Part shown: positions 1-11,736 of the stretch, in pieces
Numbering within the stretch: the stretch's first letter is position 1
Layout of the letters: each line of letters opens with the position of its first letter
Source of the DNA: Sciurus carolinensis
Taxonomy: Eukaryota > Chordata > Mammalia > Rodentia > Sciuridae
Length of the DNA stretch: 64,000 bases
Reading direction: 5' to 3'
Assembly: GCF_902686445.1 (NCBI RefSeq)
Contig: NW_025920106.1
Location: 2,542,001-2,606,000, forward strand
Program-made: the position numbers and the translations under genes
The notes under the pieces: generated by a model
What the model was told of the DNA's origin: nothing
Seen by the model: the letters and a program-made list of their open reading frames with translations, nothing else
Database searches by the model: none

Positions 1-3000
1 GTATGTTAAACAAATCCTTCTCAATTTTAGAAACCAAATAGACCATAAAACAATAATACTAGGTGATTTTAACACGCCTCTCTCACCACTGGACAGATCT
101 TCCAAACAAAAATTGAACAAAGAAACCATAGATCTCAATAACACAATCAATAATTTAGACTTAACAGACATTTATAGAATATACCATCCAAACAAGAACG
201 AATACACTTTCTTCTGAGCAGCACATGGATCTTTCTCTAAAATAGACTATATTTTATGCCACAACGCTAATGTCAGCAAATACAAGAAGATAGAGACACT
301 ACCTTGTATTCTATCAGATCATAATGGATTGAAGTTAGAAATAAATGAAAGAGTAAAAAACAGAAACTACTCCAACACCTGGAGATTAAACAATATGCTA
401 TTATATGATGAATGGATACCAAAAGATATTAGGAAGGAAATTAAAAAATTCTTAGAGGTAAACGAGAACAAAGAAACATCATATCAAAATCTCTGGGACA
501 CAATGAAAGCAGTACTTAGAGGAATATTTATTTCAATCAGTGCATTTAATAAAAGAAGTAAAACTCAAAAAATAAACGACCTGACACTAGAGCTCAAAGC
601 CCTAGAAAAAGAAGAACAGACCAACACCAAAAGTAGTAGGAGACAGGAAATAGTCAAACTCAGAGCTGATATTAACAAAATTGAAACAAAAGAAACAATA
701 CAAAAAATTGACAAAATAAATAGTTGGTTGTTTGAAAAAATAAACAAAATTGATAAACCTTTAGCCACAGTAACAAAGAGAAGATGAGAGAAAACCGAAA
801 TCACTAAAATTCGGAATGAACAAGGAAATATCACAACAGACACGACTGAAATACAAAACACGATTAGAAGCTATTTTGAAAATCTATACTCCAACAAAAT
901 AGAAAATTTCGAAGACATCAACAGGTTTCTAGAGACATATGAATTGCCTAAACTGAACGAGGAGGACATACACAATATAAATAGACCAATTTCAAGTAAT
1001 GAAATAGAAGAAGTCATCAAAAACCTACCAACAAAGAAAAGTCCAGGACCAGTTGGGTTCTCAGCCGAGTTCTACAAAACTTTTAAAGAAGAGCTCATTC
1101 CAATACTTCTCAAAGTATTCCATAAAATAGAAGAGGAGGGAACCCTCCCAAACTCATTCTATGAAGCCAATATTACCCTGATACCTAAACCAGATAGAGA
1201 CACATCAAGGAAAGAAAACTTCAGACCAATATCCTTAATGAATATCGATGCAAAAATTCTCAACAAAATTTTAGCAAATCACATACAAAAACATATTAAA
1301 AAGATAGTGCACCATGATCAAGTGGGTTTCATCCCAGGGATGCAAGGTTGGTTCAACATCAGGAAATCAAAAAATGTAATTCACCATATCAATAGACTTA
1401 AAGTCAAGAATCACATGATTATTTTTATAGATGTAGAAAAAGCATTTGATAAAATACAGCATCCCTTCATGCTCAAAACACTAGAAAAAATAGGGATAGT
1501 GTGAACATTCCTTAATATTGTAAAGGCCATCTACGCTAAGCCCATGGCTAATATTATTCTAAATGGTGAAAAACTGAAAGCATTCCCTCTAAAAACTGGA
1601 ACAAGGCAGGGATGCCCTCTTTCACCACTTCTATTCAATATCGTCCTTGAAACTCTAGCCAGAGCAATTAGACAGACCAAAGAAATTAAAGGGATACGAA
1701 TAAGAAAAGAAGAACTCAAACTATCCCTATTTGCTGATGATATGATTGTATACTTAGAGGAACCAGGAAATTCCACCAGAAAACTGTTAGATCTCATAAG
1801 TGAATTCAGTAAAGTAGCAGGATATAAGATCAATGCACATAAATCTAAGGCATTTCTATACATAAGCGATGAATCTTCAAAATGAGAAATCAGAAAAACT
1901 ACACCATTCACAATAGCTTCAAAAAAAAATAAAATACTTGGGAATCAATCTCACAAAAGAGGTGAAAGACCTCTACAATGAGAACTACAGAACACTAAAG
2001 AAAGAAATTAAAGAAAACCTCAGAAGATGGAAAGATCTCCCATGTTCTTGGATAGGAAGAATTAATATTGTCAAAATGACCATACTACCAAAAGTGCTAT
2101 ACAGATTCAATGCAATTCCAATTAAAATCCCAATGATGTACCTTACAGAAATAGAGCAAGAAATTTTGAAATTCATCTGGAAGAATAAAAAACCCAGAAT
2201 AGCTAAAGCAATCCTTGGCAGAAAGAGTGAAGCAGGGGGTATCGCAATACCAGATCTTCAACTCTACTACAAAGCAATAGTAACAAAAACGGCATGATAT
2301 TGGTACCAAAATAGAAAGGTGGATCAATGGTACAGAATAGAGGACATGGACACAAACTCAAATAAATACAATTTTCTCATACTAGACAAAGGTTTCAAAA
2401 ATATGCAATGGAGAAATGATAGCCTCTTCAACAAATGGTGCTGGGAGAATTGGAAATCCATATGCAACAGAATGAAACTAAACCCATATCTCTTACCATG
2501 CACGAAACTAAACTCAAAATGGATTAAGGATCTCAGAATCAGACCAGAGACCCTGCATCTTATAGAAGAAAAAGTAGGTTCAGAGCTTCAACATGTCGGC
2601 TTAGGACCAGACTTCCTCAACAGGACTCCAATAGCACAAGAAATAAAAGCAAGAATTAATAACTGGGATAGATTCAAACTAAAAAGCTTTCTCTCAGCAA
2701 AGGAAACTATCAGCAGTGCGAAGAAAGAGCCGACAGAGTGGGAGAAAATCTTTGCCAATCATACTTCAGATAGAGCGCTAATCTCCAGAATCTATACAGA
2801 ACTCAAAAAACTCTACACCAAGAATGCAAGTAATCCAATCAACAAATGGGCTAAGGAAATGAATAGATACTTCACAGAAGAAGATCTACAAGCAATCAAC
2901 AAACATATGGAAAAGTGTTCAACATCTCTAGTAATAAGAGAAATGCAAATCAAAACCCCCGTAAAATTCCATGTCACCCCAATTAGAATGGCGATTTTCA

Positions 3001-3738
3001 AGAATACAAGCAACAACAGGTGTTGTCGAGGATGTGGGAGAAAGGTACACTCATACATTGCTGGTGGGGCTGCAAATTAGTGCAGCCACTCTGGAAAGCA
3101 GTATGGAGACTACTTAGAAAACTTGGAATGGAACCACCATTTGACCCAGCTATCCCACTCCTTGGCTTATACCCAAAGGATTTAAAATCAGCATATTACA
3201 GAGATACAGCCACATCAATGTTCATAGCTGCTCAGTTCACAATTGCCAGATTGTGGAACCAACCTAGATGTCCTTCAATTGATGAATGGATAAAGAAACT
3301 GTGGTATATATATACAATGGAATATTACTCTGCCATAAAGAATGATAAAATTATGGCATTTGCATGCAAATGGATGAAACTGGAGAATATCATGCTAAGT
3401 TAGATAAGCCAATCTCAAAAAACCAAAGGAAGAGTGATATCGCTAATAAGTAGATGAAGACACATAATGGGGGGTGGGAAGGGTTAGTGTTAGGGTTAGA
3501 GTTAGGTTTAGGGAGGGGAGCAAGAATGGAGGAAGGAAGGACTGTATAGAGGGAAAAGAGGGGTGGGAGGGGTTGGGGGAAGGTAAAAAATAACAGAATG
3601 AATCAAATTTTACCCTCTGTAAATTTATGATTACACAAATGGTATGCCTTTTCGCCATGTACAAACATAGAAACAACATGTGTCCCATTTGTGTACAATA
3701 ATAAAAAAAATAAATAAATATAAAAAAATAAAAAAAGA
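1..3738 (+). mobile_element. LINE-1 copy A, 5' part outside window, broken ORF2 and 3' UTR
   Basis: The sequence enters inside the ORF2 endonuclease domain (GDFNTPLS near 62-85, SDHNG near 318) and runs through the reverse transcriptase (FADD catalytic motif at 1730-1741) to the cysteine-rich C-terminus and an A-rich tail at about 3700-3738. ORF2p is the endonuclease/reverse transcriptase that copies L1 RNA into the genome. The reading frame is broken: in-frame stops at 215-217, 785-787, 1502-1504 and 1883-1885, a frame change in the A run near 1920-1930, a further stop at 2295-2297, and a second frame change near 3025-3035, where other copies in this window have a few different bases. The 3' UTR at about 3480-3515 has telomere-like GTTAGG repeats. 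It is a dead copy; whether the part left of the window is full length cannot be seen. Confidence 0.95.
2..3403 (+). pseudogene. L1 ORF2 remnant (endonuclease-RT), copy A
   Basis: This is the coding part of copy A. Order along the protein: C-terminal half of the apurinic-type endonuclease (to about 330), a linker with long basic helices (about 330-930), reverse transcriptase (about 940-2300, with FADD at 1730-1741) and the C-terminal region with a cysteine cluster (about 3010-3080). The longest open pieces are 186 and 253 codons. Five in-frame stops and two frame changes mean no functional ORF2p can be made. Most pieces up to 1885 share one frame, the middle third shares another and the tail returns to the first, which fits point mutations plus two small indels in a recently related element rather than wholesale rearrangement. 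Confidence 0.92.
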
Positions 3739-3977
3739 GCAAACACTGTAAATTAACATGAAATTCTATAGGACGGATAATGTAGACCTCAATTAGATAA
3801 AAGGGTATAAATAAATGTAAACTTATAGACATTGGAATGAAAGCCCAACACTCTTTATGACTGGTGAGACTGGCTTGCTGGATGATTAAGATCAAACTTA
3901 GAGATTGAGATTAAATACAGAGGCCAAAAAAAGCCTGTATTTGTGTTTTGCTCTCAGTCAGCCTGAATCCAGGGAAT
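3739..3977. other. Short non-repeat spacer between two L1 copies
   Basis: AT-rich sequence between the A-rich tail of L1 copy A and the target-site duplication of L1 copy B. I see no open frame, RNA gene or recognisable repeat in it. Confidence 0.5.
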
Positions 3978-3986
3978 AAGAGGACT
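3978..3986. repeat. Target-site duplication, 3' side of L1 copy B
   Basis: The 9 bases AAGAGGACT occur here and again at 10508-10516, immediately outside the two ends of the minus-strand L1. The match can be extended a few bases with one mismatch (ATTA here, TTTT there). Direct repeats of this size at both ends are the hallmark of L1 target-primed insertion. Confidence 0.8.
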
Positions 3987-4377
3987 ATTACTTTTTACTT
4001 ATTTTTATTGTAAACAAATGGGACACAAGTTGTTTCTGTTTGTATATGGAGTAACAGCATACCATTTGTGTAACCATATATTTACATAGGGTAATGATGT
4101 TTGATTCATTCTGCCATTTTTTTCTTCCCCTCCTCCCCACCCACCCCTCTTTTCCCGCTATAGAGTTCCTCCTTCCTCCATTCTTGCCACTCTTCCACCC
4201 CCCATTATGCGTCATCATCCACTTATCAGTGAGATCATTCGTCCTTTGGTTTTCTGAGATTGGCTTATCACATTTAGCATGATATTCTCCAATTTCATCC
4301 ATTTGCCTGCAAGTGCCATTATTTTATTATTTTTAATGGCTAAATAATATTCCATTGTGTGTATATATATATATCAC

Positions 4378-7300
4378 TCACAGTTTTTTTATCCATTCAT
4401 CAATCGAAGGGCATCTAGGATGGTACCACAATATGGCTATTGTGAATTGAGCAGCTATGAACATTGATGTGGTGGAATCTCTGTAGTACGCTGATTTTAA
4501 GTCCTTTGGGTATAGACCAAGGAGTGGGATAGCTGGGTCAAAAGTTGGTTCCATTCCAATTTTCCAAGGAATCTCCACACTGCTTTCTAGAGTGGCTGCA
4601 GTAATTTGCAGTGCCACCAGCAATGTATGAGTGTGCATTTCTCTTCAAATCCTCACAAACACTTTTTATTGCTTGTATTCTTGATAATAGCCATTCTAAT
4701 TGGAGTTAGATAAAATCTTAGGGTAGTTTGGTTTTGCATTTCTCTTATTACTAAAGATGGTGAACATTTTTTCATGTGTTTGTTGATTGCTTGTAGATCT
4801 TCTGTGAAGTGTCTGTTCATATCCTTAGCCCATTTGTTGATTGGGTTATTTGTATTCTTTGTGTAGAGTTTTTGAGTTCTTTATATATTCTGGAAATAAG
4901 TGCTCTATGTGAAGTATGAGTGGCAAAGGTTTTCTCACACTCTGTAGGCTCTCTCATCACATTGCTGATAGTTTCCTTTGCTGAGAGAAAGCTATTTAGT
5001 TTGAATCTATCTCAGTTATTCATTCTTGCTTTTATTTCTCGTGCTATGCGTGTCCTATTAAGGAAGTCTGATACTAAGGCAACAAGTTGAAGATTTGGAC
5101 CTACATATTCTTCTATAAGATGCAGGGTTTCTGGTCTGATTTCAAGGTCCTTGATCCATTGTAAGTTGATTTTTGTGCAGGGTGAGAGATAGGGGTTTAT
5201 TTTCATTTTGTTGAATATGGATTTCCAGTTTTCCAAACACCATTTGCTGAAGAGGTTATCTTTTCTCCATTGCATATTTTTGTCGCCTTTGTCTATTATG
5301 ATAAAATTGTATTTATTTGGGTTTCTGTCCATGTCCTCTTTTCTGTCCATTGATCTACCTGTCTATTTTTGTGCCAATACCATGCTGTTTTTGTTACTAT
5401 TGCTTTGTACTATAGTTGAAGTTTTGGTATTGCAATACCCCGTTTCAATCTTCTTGCTAAGGATTTCTTTAGATATTCTGGGTTTCTTATTCTTTCAGAT
5501 AAATTTCATGATTGCTTGCTCTATTTCTGTAAGATGCTTCATTTGGATTTTATTTGGACTTGCATTGAATCTGTATAGCACTTTTGGCAGTATGGCCATT
5601 TTGACAATATTAATTCTGCCTATCCAAGAACACGGGAGATCTTTCCATCTTGCAAGATCTTCCTCAATTTCTTTCTTCAATGTTTTGTAGTTTTCATTGC
5701 AGAGATCTTTTTCCTCTTTGGTTAAATTGATTCCCAAGTATTTTATTTTATTTTATTTTATTTTGAGCCTATGGCAAATGGAGTCATTTACCTCATTTCC
5801 CTTTCAGATATTTCATCGCTTGCATATAAAAATGCTAGATTTATGCGTGTTGATTTTATAGCCTGCTATTTTGCTGAATTCATTGATGAGGTCTAGAAGT
5901 TTTCTGGAGGAGTTTTTTGGATCCTCTAAATATAGAATCATGTCATCAGCAAAAGGAATAGTTTGAGTTCCTCTTTTTCTTTCCCTTTAATTTCTTTGGT
6001 CTGCCTAATTGCTCTGGCTAGAGCTTTGAGGACAATGTTCAATATAAGTGGTGAAAGAGGACATCCCTGTCTTGTTACCATTTTTAAAGGGAATGGTTTC
6101 AGTTTTTCTCCATTAAGAATGATGTTGGTCATGGGTTTAGCAGAAATACCCTTTACAATGTTCAGGTATCTTCCTATTATCCCTATTTTTTCTAGTGTTT
6201 TGAGCATGAAGGGGTGTTGTATTTTGTCAAATGCTTTTTCTGCATCAATTGAAATAACCATATGGTTCTTATCCTTAAGTCTATTGACATGATGAATTAC
6301 GTTTATTGATTTACGGATGTTAAACCATCCTTGAATTGAAGGGATGAACCCCACTTGATCGTGGTTCACAATTTTCTTAATATGTTTTTGGATACTGTTT
6401 GCCAGCATTTTGTTAAGGATCTTTCCATCTATATTCATCAAGGATATTGGTCTAAAATTTTCTTTCCTTGATGTGTCTTTGCCTTGTTTAGGTTTGAGGG
6501 TGATATTAGCTTCATAAAATGAGTTTGGTAGGATACCCTCCTTTTCTATTTCCTGGAATACTTTGAAAAGTATTGGAATGAGTTCTTCTTTGAAGGTCTT
6601 GTAGAACTCGGTTGAGAATCCATCTGGTCCTGGGATTTTTTTGGATGGTAGGTTTTTAATGGCTTCTTCTATTTCATTGCTTGATATTCATCTTCTTAAA
6701 TTGTGTATGTCCTTCTAGTTGAGTTTGGGAGAAACATATGTCTCTAGAAATTTGTCAAAGTCTTTGGTAGTTTTGATTTTGTTGGAATACAGATTTTTGA
6801 AGTAGCTTCTCATTATGTTCTGTATCTCAGTGGTGTCTGTCATGATATTTCCTTTTTGATCACAAATTTTAGTCATTTGAGTTTTCTCTCTCTTTTTCTT
6901 TGTTAATGTGGTTAAGGGTTTGTCTATTTTATTTACTTTCTCAAGAACCACATTTTTGTTTTGTCAATTTTTTGAATTGTTTCTTTTGTTTCAATTTCAT
7001 TGGTTTCAGGTCTGATTTTAATTATTTCCTATCTTCTACTACTTTTGCTGTTATTCTCTTCTTTTTTAGGGCTTTGAGTTGTAAGATTAGGTCATTTAGT
7101 TGTTGACTTTTTATTCTTTTCTGGAATGCGCTCGATGCAATGAATTTTTCTCTTAGTACTGCTTTCATAGTGTCCCAGATTTTTTGATATGTTGTATCAT
7201 CATTCTCATTGACCTCTAAGAATTTTTTTTATCTCCTCCATGATGTTTCTGTTATCCATGTTTCATTAAATAGCATGTTATTTAGTCTCCAGGTGTTGGA

Positions 7301-8070
7301 GTAATTTCTGTTTTTTTTTTTTTTTGTCATTGCTTTCTACTCTCAATCCATTATGATCTGATAGAACAGAAGGCAGTATCTCTATCTTTTGCATTTTATA
7401 AGGGCTGCTTTGTGGCATAACACATGGTCTATTTTGGAGAAGGTTCCATGTGCTGCTGAGAAGAAAGTGAATGTGATCATTGATGGATGGAATATTCTAT
7501 ACATTTCTATTAAGTCTATGTTATTGACTGTGCTATTGAGTTCTATGGATTCTTTGGTTGGTTTTTGTTTGGAAGTTCTATCTAGTGGTGACACTGGTGC
7601 ATTAATGTCACCCAGAATTATTGTGTTGTGGTCTATTTGATTCCTAAAATTGAGAGGATTTGTTTGATTTACAGGGATGCACCATTGTTTGGGGCATAAA
7701 TATTTACTATCATTATGTCTTCCTGACTTATGGTTCCCTTAAGGAGTATGAAATGTCCTCCTTTATCCCTTCTGACTAACTTTGGCTTGAAGTCCAGTTT
7801 ATCTGATATAAGGATGGAAACCCCTGCTTTTTTACTGAATCCATATGCATGGTAGATTTTTTTCTCATCCTTTCATCTTTAATCTGTGGTTTTCTTTTTC
7901 AATGAGATGAGTCTCTTGCAGGCAGCATATTTTGGGGTCTTTATTTTTAATCCATTCTTCCAGTCTATGTTTTCTGATTGATGAGTTTAAGCCTTTAATG
8001 TTCAGGGTTATTACTGAGATTTGATTTGTATTCCCAGTCATTTGGGCTTATTTTTGGTTTTTAACTAGGC
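4378..8070 (-). pseudogene. L1 ORF2 remnant of copy B
   Basis: On the minus strand this begins with MTGN-type residues about 30 bases after ORF1 ends. It shows endonuclease motifs (near 7940-7400), RT sequence (6441-5938 and 5737-5495) and the C-terminal region (5350-5012 and 4638-4378). The pieces lie in different frames: the endonuclease piece at 7594-7382 and the pieces at 5737 and 5350 share one frame, while those at 6951, 6441 and 4638 share another. At least three frameshifts are therefore present, plus several stops. The RT catalytic FADD is disrupted at about 5940-5965 by a shift that gives LFLLLMT instead. No functional endonuclease/RT can be made. Confidence 0.9.
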
Positions 8071-8100
8071 TAGGTTTCTCCTTTGAGTGGTTTTCTTTTT

Positions 8101-9105
8101 TTAAGGTAGTTCCTCCCTTTGCTGACCTCCATTATTGTTTTTCATTTCCTCCTCATGGAATATTTTTTGGAAAACATTCTGTAGTGCAGGTTTTCTATTT
8201 GGAAATTCTTTTAACTTTTGTTTAGCATGGAAGGATTTTATTTCATCTTCAAATTTAAAGGTTAGTTTTGCTGGGTATAGGATTCTTGGTTGGCAACCAT
8301 GTTCTTTCAGAGCTTGAAATACATTGTTCCGGGTCCTTCTAGCTTTTAGAGTCTGGGTTGAGAAGTCTGCTGCTATCCGTATTGGTTTTCCCATATATGT
8401 AATCTGATGCTTTTCTCTCGTGGCCTTCAAAATCCTATCTTTATTTTGAATGTTAGTCATTCTCATTATAATGTGCCTTGGTGTGGATATGTTGTGATTT
8501 TGTTCATTTGGTGTTCTGTAAGCCTCTTGTATTTGATTTTCTATTTCATTCTTCAGGTTTGGGAAATTTTCTGATATTATTTCATTCAATAAGTTGTTTA
8601 TTCCTTTGGTTTGTATCTGTGTGTCTTCCTCAATCCCAATTATTCTTAAATTTGATCTTTTCATGATGTCCCATAGTTCTTGGAGATTCTGTTCATGATT
8701 TCTTACCATCTTCTCTGTTTGGCCCACTTTGTTTTCAAGATTAAATATTTTGTCTTCTTTGTCTGAGGTTCTGTCTTCCAAGTGGTCTAGTCTTTTGGTG
8801 ATGCTTTCCTTTGATTTTTTTATTTGGTTTATTGTTTTCTTCATTTTAAGGATTTCCATTTGTTTGTTTGTTTGTTTTTTGAGAATCTCTAACTCTTTGT
8901 TGAAATGATTTTTTGCTTCCTTCAGTTGCTCTTTAAGCTTATTGATATTATCATTCATTGCCTGCTTTTGCTCTCTTATCTCATCCTTTGCTTCGCAAAT
9001 CATCTTAATCATGTGCAATCTGAAGTCCTTTTCTGACATTTCTTCTACCATACTGTCATTGGATTCTATTAATATAGAATCTAGAATTGTTTGGATCATT
9101 TTCAT
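8101..9105 (-). CDS. L1 ORF1p, RNA-binding chaperone, nearly intact
   Basis: A 334-residue open frame, close to the usual ORF1p length (about 340-370). ORF1p is the trimeric RNA-binding protein that packages L1 RNA in cytoplasmic particles. Seen in the sequence: a lysine/glutamate-rich heptad coiled coil (about residues 40-150), then the RRM-like core starting with NLRIIGI (about 153), an HIIMRM strand (about 211), and the C-terminal domain with REKHQITYMGKPIRI, KARR and YPAKL. The sibling copy at 50910 starts about seven codons further upstream with MRKQGKK. Here an extra A in the run near 9110-9120 appears to put that start out of frame, so translation would begin at the internal MKMIQ. It is the only uninterrupted L1 protein in the window. 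Whether it is expressed cannot be told, and ORF2 in the same element is dead. Confidence 0.85.
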   Translation of the reverse strand: MKMIQTILDSILIESNDSMVEEMSEKDFRLHMIKMICEAKDEIREQKQAMNDNINKLKEQLKEAKNHFNKELEILKKQTNKQMEILKMKKTINQIKKSKESITKRLDHLEDRTSDKEDKIFNLENKVGQTEKMVRNHEQNLQELWDIMKRSNLRIIGIEEDTQIQTKGINNLLNEIISENFPNLKNEIENQIQEAYRTPNEQNHNISTPRHIIMRMTNIQNKDRILKATREKHQITYMGKPIRIAADFSTQTLKARRTRNNVFQALKEHGCQPRILYPAKLTFKFEDEIKSFHAKQKLKEFPNRKPALQNVFQKIFHEEEMKNNNGGQQREELP

Positions 9106-10507
9106 CCCTTGTTTTTTTCATGTTGTTCATGTATCTTCCCCTCTAGCAGTGCAGATCTGGGGTATTGCAGATTTCCCTCTATAGGCTTATGGTGGCCCTA
9201 TACATTTCCAAAACCCTTTCTTTAAGGGGAGATCAAAATTAGCAGTGCCCAATTCAGACACTATGCAGTCCTATACCAAATAGCTCCTATGAGGATAATA
9301 ACAATATTGTCATAATAAACAGAATGAGTTCAAATATTATCTTCATTGATACAAACAGATTTGCAATAAGGTCTGCAATTTCTAATGGAGGACAAAGAGG
9401 ATGCAGAAGGATGTAGAATGTAGCTGTTAATGGGATTAAAAAAGAATATACAGAAGTTCTGGATAATAGAATGTGTGAGAGTATAATCAAAAGAAATTGA
9501 ATGTTAGCATGCAAAAAGGAAGAAAGAGACTCTGAGGGAACAGGTAAACAAAGGGAAAAGAGAGCGAGAAAAGTAAAGAAATAAAAGCTTAAATTTTTTC
9601 AATAAGGAGAAAAAATGAAATCTACAGAATTACAGTCATATGGTAATGAAACCTCCCAGTCTTCAGTAGCCTGATGCATGAGAGGTACCTCACAATGAAC
9701 TCGTCTCCAGCAGGCAACTCAGGATGGGATTTGACCCACCTAAAATATCAGAGTTTCAACTTCCAGGATTATCCAAGATGGCTGCTGTGACTTTCAAATG
9801 TGTTGGCAAATGGGGAGCTGCAGCTCAGGGTGTGGATGTGGTTGGCTGGAGGTCCTGGAGGAAGGGTGCAGTTGGTCAGGGAGGGGTCCTGGAGGTTGGG
9901 CATGTTTGGTTTGTTTGCAGGATCCTGGTAGCCAGGTGCAATCAGTCGGTCTGGGGTCCTGGTGATAGGGCACAGTCAGTTGGTCTGGGGATCCTGGCGG
10001 CAGAGAGCAGTCAGTTGATGTGAGGGCCCCAGAGGCCAGGGGTGATCACTTGGGCTGAGGGATCCTGGAGATGGGCCTCAGTCATCTGGCCAGGGGTCCT
10101 ATGGGGTCTGGTTGTTTTCTCAATATTGCAGCAGCCATGTGTAATCAAATCTGCAGGTACAGTAACAGTGAACTTCCAGCCAACAGCAGGCAGCTGGTGC
10201 TCCACTGGTGGTTGGCGATCAGTTTGTTGACTGTTGTGATGGATAGGTGTAAGGCAGACAATGGACAGGTGAGAGGCAGACAAATGGCTGATGATAGGCA
10301 CCTGACAGTGAGCAATCTGCACTCAAAAAAGGTGTCAATTTGCTAGCAGGCTGCAGGTGATCACAGCAGACAAGTGGGGTAAACAGCGGCGGATCGATAA
10401 GCAGCAAAAACTGCCTTACCAAGAAACAGATATCCTCTGCTTGAAACCGGAGTTACAGAGTGACAAGGAATGCAGCCTCCCTCTAGTCCACCATCTTGGA
10501 TCTCCAC
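9106..10507 (-). promoter_or_regulatory. L1 copy B 5' UTR (internal promoter region)
   Basis: The GC-richer block between the ORF1 start and the element's 5' end. L1 5' UTRs carry an internal RNA polymerase II promoter. The first bases, read on the minus strand, contain AAGATGG, which resembles the YY1-type start-site motif of other mammalian L1s (family knowledge; binding here is inference). The stretch contains the 35-bp tandem array listed separately. Open frames of 60-100 codons within it look incidental. Confidence 0.75.
9851..10130. repeat. 35-bp tandem repeat, about 8 units, in L1 5' UTR
   Basis: The core GG(G/A)TCCTGG, or a degenerate form, recurs at about 9851, 9885, 9921, 9955, 9990, 10026, 10060 and 10095, a spacing of 34-36 bases. 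Units carry a following GCAGTCAGTTGGTCTGG-like tail with variation. Units are diverged, so the array is not newly expanded. It lies in the regulatory 5' UTR of the full-length L1. Confidence 0.75.
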
Positions 10508-10516
10508 AAGAGGACT
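10508..10516. repeat. Target-site duplication, 5' side of L1 copy B
   Basis: AAGAGGACT, the partner of the copy at 3978-3986. Confidence 0.8.
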
Positions 10517-11736
10517 TTTTAAAGGAGCTTTGAAACTCTGGGTCACATGACCTCCCAATCAGGGAGAATTATGGGGCCACTTGAGGATGAAAAGCCAATC
10601 AGTGCATCTGCTGCAGAGGAAGGTCAAGAAAAAAGGGAGACATCCCTGATGCTTTCAAGGAATGCCACCTCATTGAGGATACCCTGCCTAATGGATGGCA
10701 CTAAAGCTAAGAAGCTGCCCTTAAGTTCTCTATGACTGACTACTGTGGGAACTCAACTGACTCTTTAACAGACAGGAACAGGTCACTCTGACCAGCTTAA
10801 TCTTAGATACCTAGCAAAACAATTAAAACCAAAATATAGCCATTCTTGGGCATTTAAAAAATAATAGTTAAATGTAACTTAAGATGTACACTTGTGTTAG
10901 GCCACTAGAATAAAGACTAAAAGCTACAAAAGAGAGATTCTTAGGCAAATTTGCTTGATAACTATCAAGAAAAACTGCCAGAGTCAGAAGTTTTAGTCAG
11001 TTTAAGGTCTACAGACACAGGTAGGCTTAATCTATGTTTGCTAGTAACAGAAATATAGAGATTTCTACTAAATGTGTTTACATTTCTGATAACCTGGACA
11101 AAGTTAAAGTTTCCAAATACAGGCCTTGTCCTCTCCAGCCTTTGATAGGCCTTGTTATGGGGATAACTTCTCAGTTCTTCTACCCCCTGGTGAGGATTTA
11201 TTGACTTCTGTCATCTCTATAATATTCATTGGCAGTTCCAGATTCTGCAACATTTATATTGTATTAATCTCATTTCAGTACTCATGTTTTTTTGTTCTTC
11301 TCTCATAAAAGCACCCACCCTCAGATGCCTCTAGAACCTTCTCTTCCCCAACCAGACTTCAACCATGAACCCCTCAATTAACCTTATTTCTAAAAACAGA
11401 ACTCCAAACTGCTTACCCACACTTCCTCCTTCAGCTCAAAGAAGCCAGAGTGGTCATTGCCCCCTTTCCCTACAGAAGTAAAGGAGTTCCTAAAATTAGA
11501 GGGATGAATGAAGCCAGAATTAGGGGCAGGCAGTTAGTGTAGAAATACATTCAATTCAAGAAAATGAAGTCCATGAAAACCATCTGCCTGTGGATGTCTG
11601 GAAGTTGAAGACTGTCCCTGGGAGAATGGACTTTTACATCTCACCTGCAAAACCAGTCCTAGTCACTTAGGCAGAAAGGAGAGATAAGACAGGAAAGAAC
11701 TGGAGAAAAAAAATTATTATAAAAACAGAAATGGGG
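10517..11736 (+). other. Unassigned stretch, possibly internal part of an endogenous retrovirus
   Basis: No convincing reading frame. Its right end (11715-11736) is purine-rich and ends AAATGGGGGA just before the LTR-like block, in the position and style of a polypurine tract. If so, the preceding few hundred bases would be the 3' end of a proviral env region, but I cannot recognise env motifs and the frames are broken. Treat as tentative. Confidence 0.3.

Larger units (their letters stand above)
3987..10507 (-). mobile_element. Full-length LINE-1 copy B (about 6.5 kb)
   Basis: This is a complete L1 read on the minus strand: 5' end at about 10507 (the GATCCAAGATGGTGGACTAG-type start), 5' UTR to about 9110, ORF1 9105-8101, ORF2 about 8070-4380, 3' UTR to the T-rich (poly-A complement) stretch at 3987-4010. 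It is bounded by matching 9-base direct repeats. ORF1 is open while ORF2 is broken, so the copy is not autonomous. Unlike copies A, F, H and I, its 3' UTR lacks the telomere-like GGGTTA tract. That, with its different 5' UTR array, points to a different subfamily. Confidence 0.93.

Noticed and set aside
1531..1911. Antisense open frames opposite L1 ORF2 (also at 13, 32, 53 and 55 kb)
   Set aside because: Shadow frames of the RT region that recur opposite every L1 copy; no independent evidence of coding.
9724..10346. Overlapping open frames of 60-103 codons in a GC-rich block
   Set aside because: They lie in the L1 5' UTR and follow the 35-bp array; GC-rich repeats give few stops.
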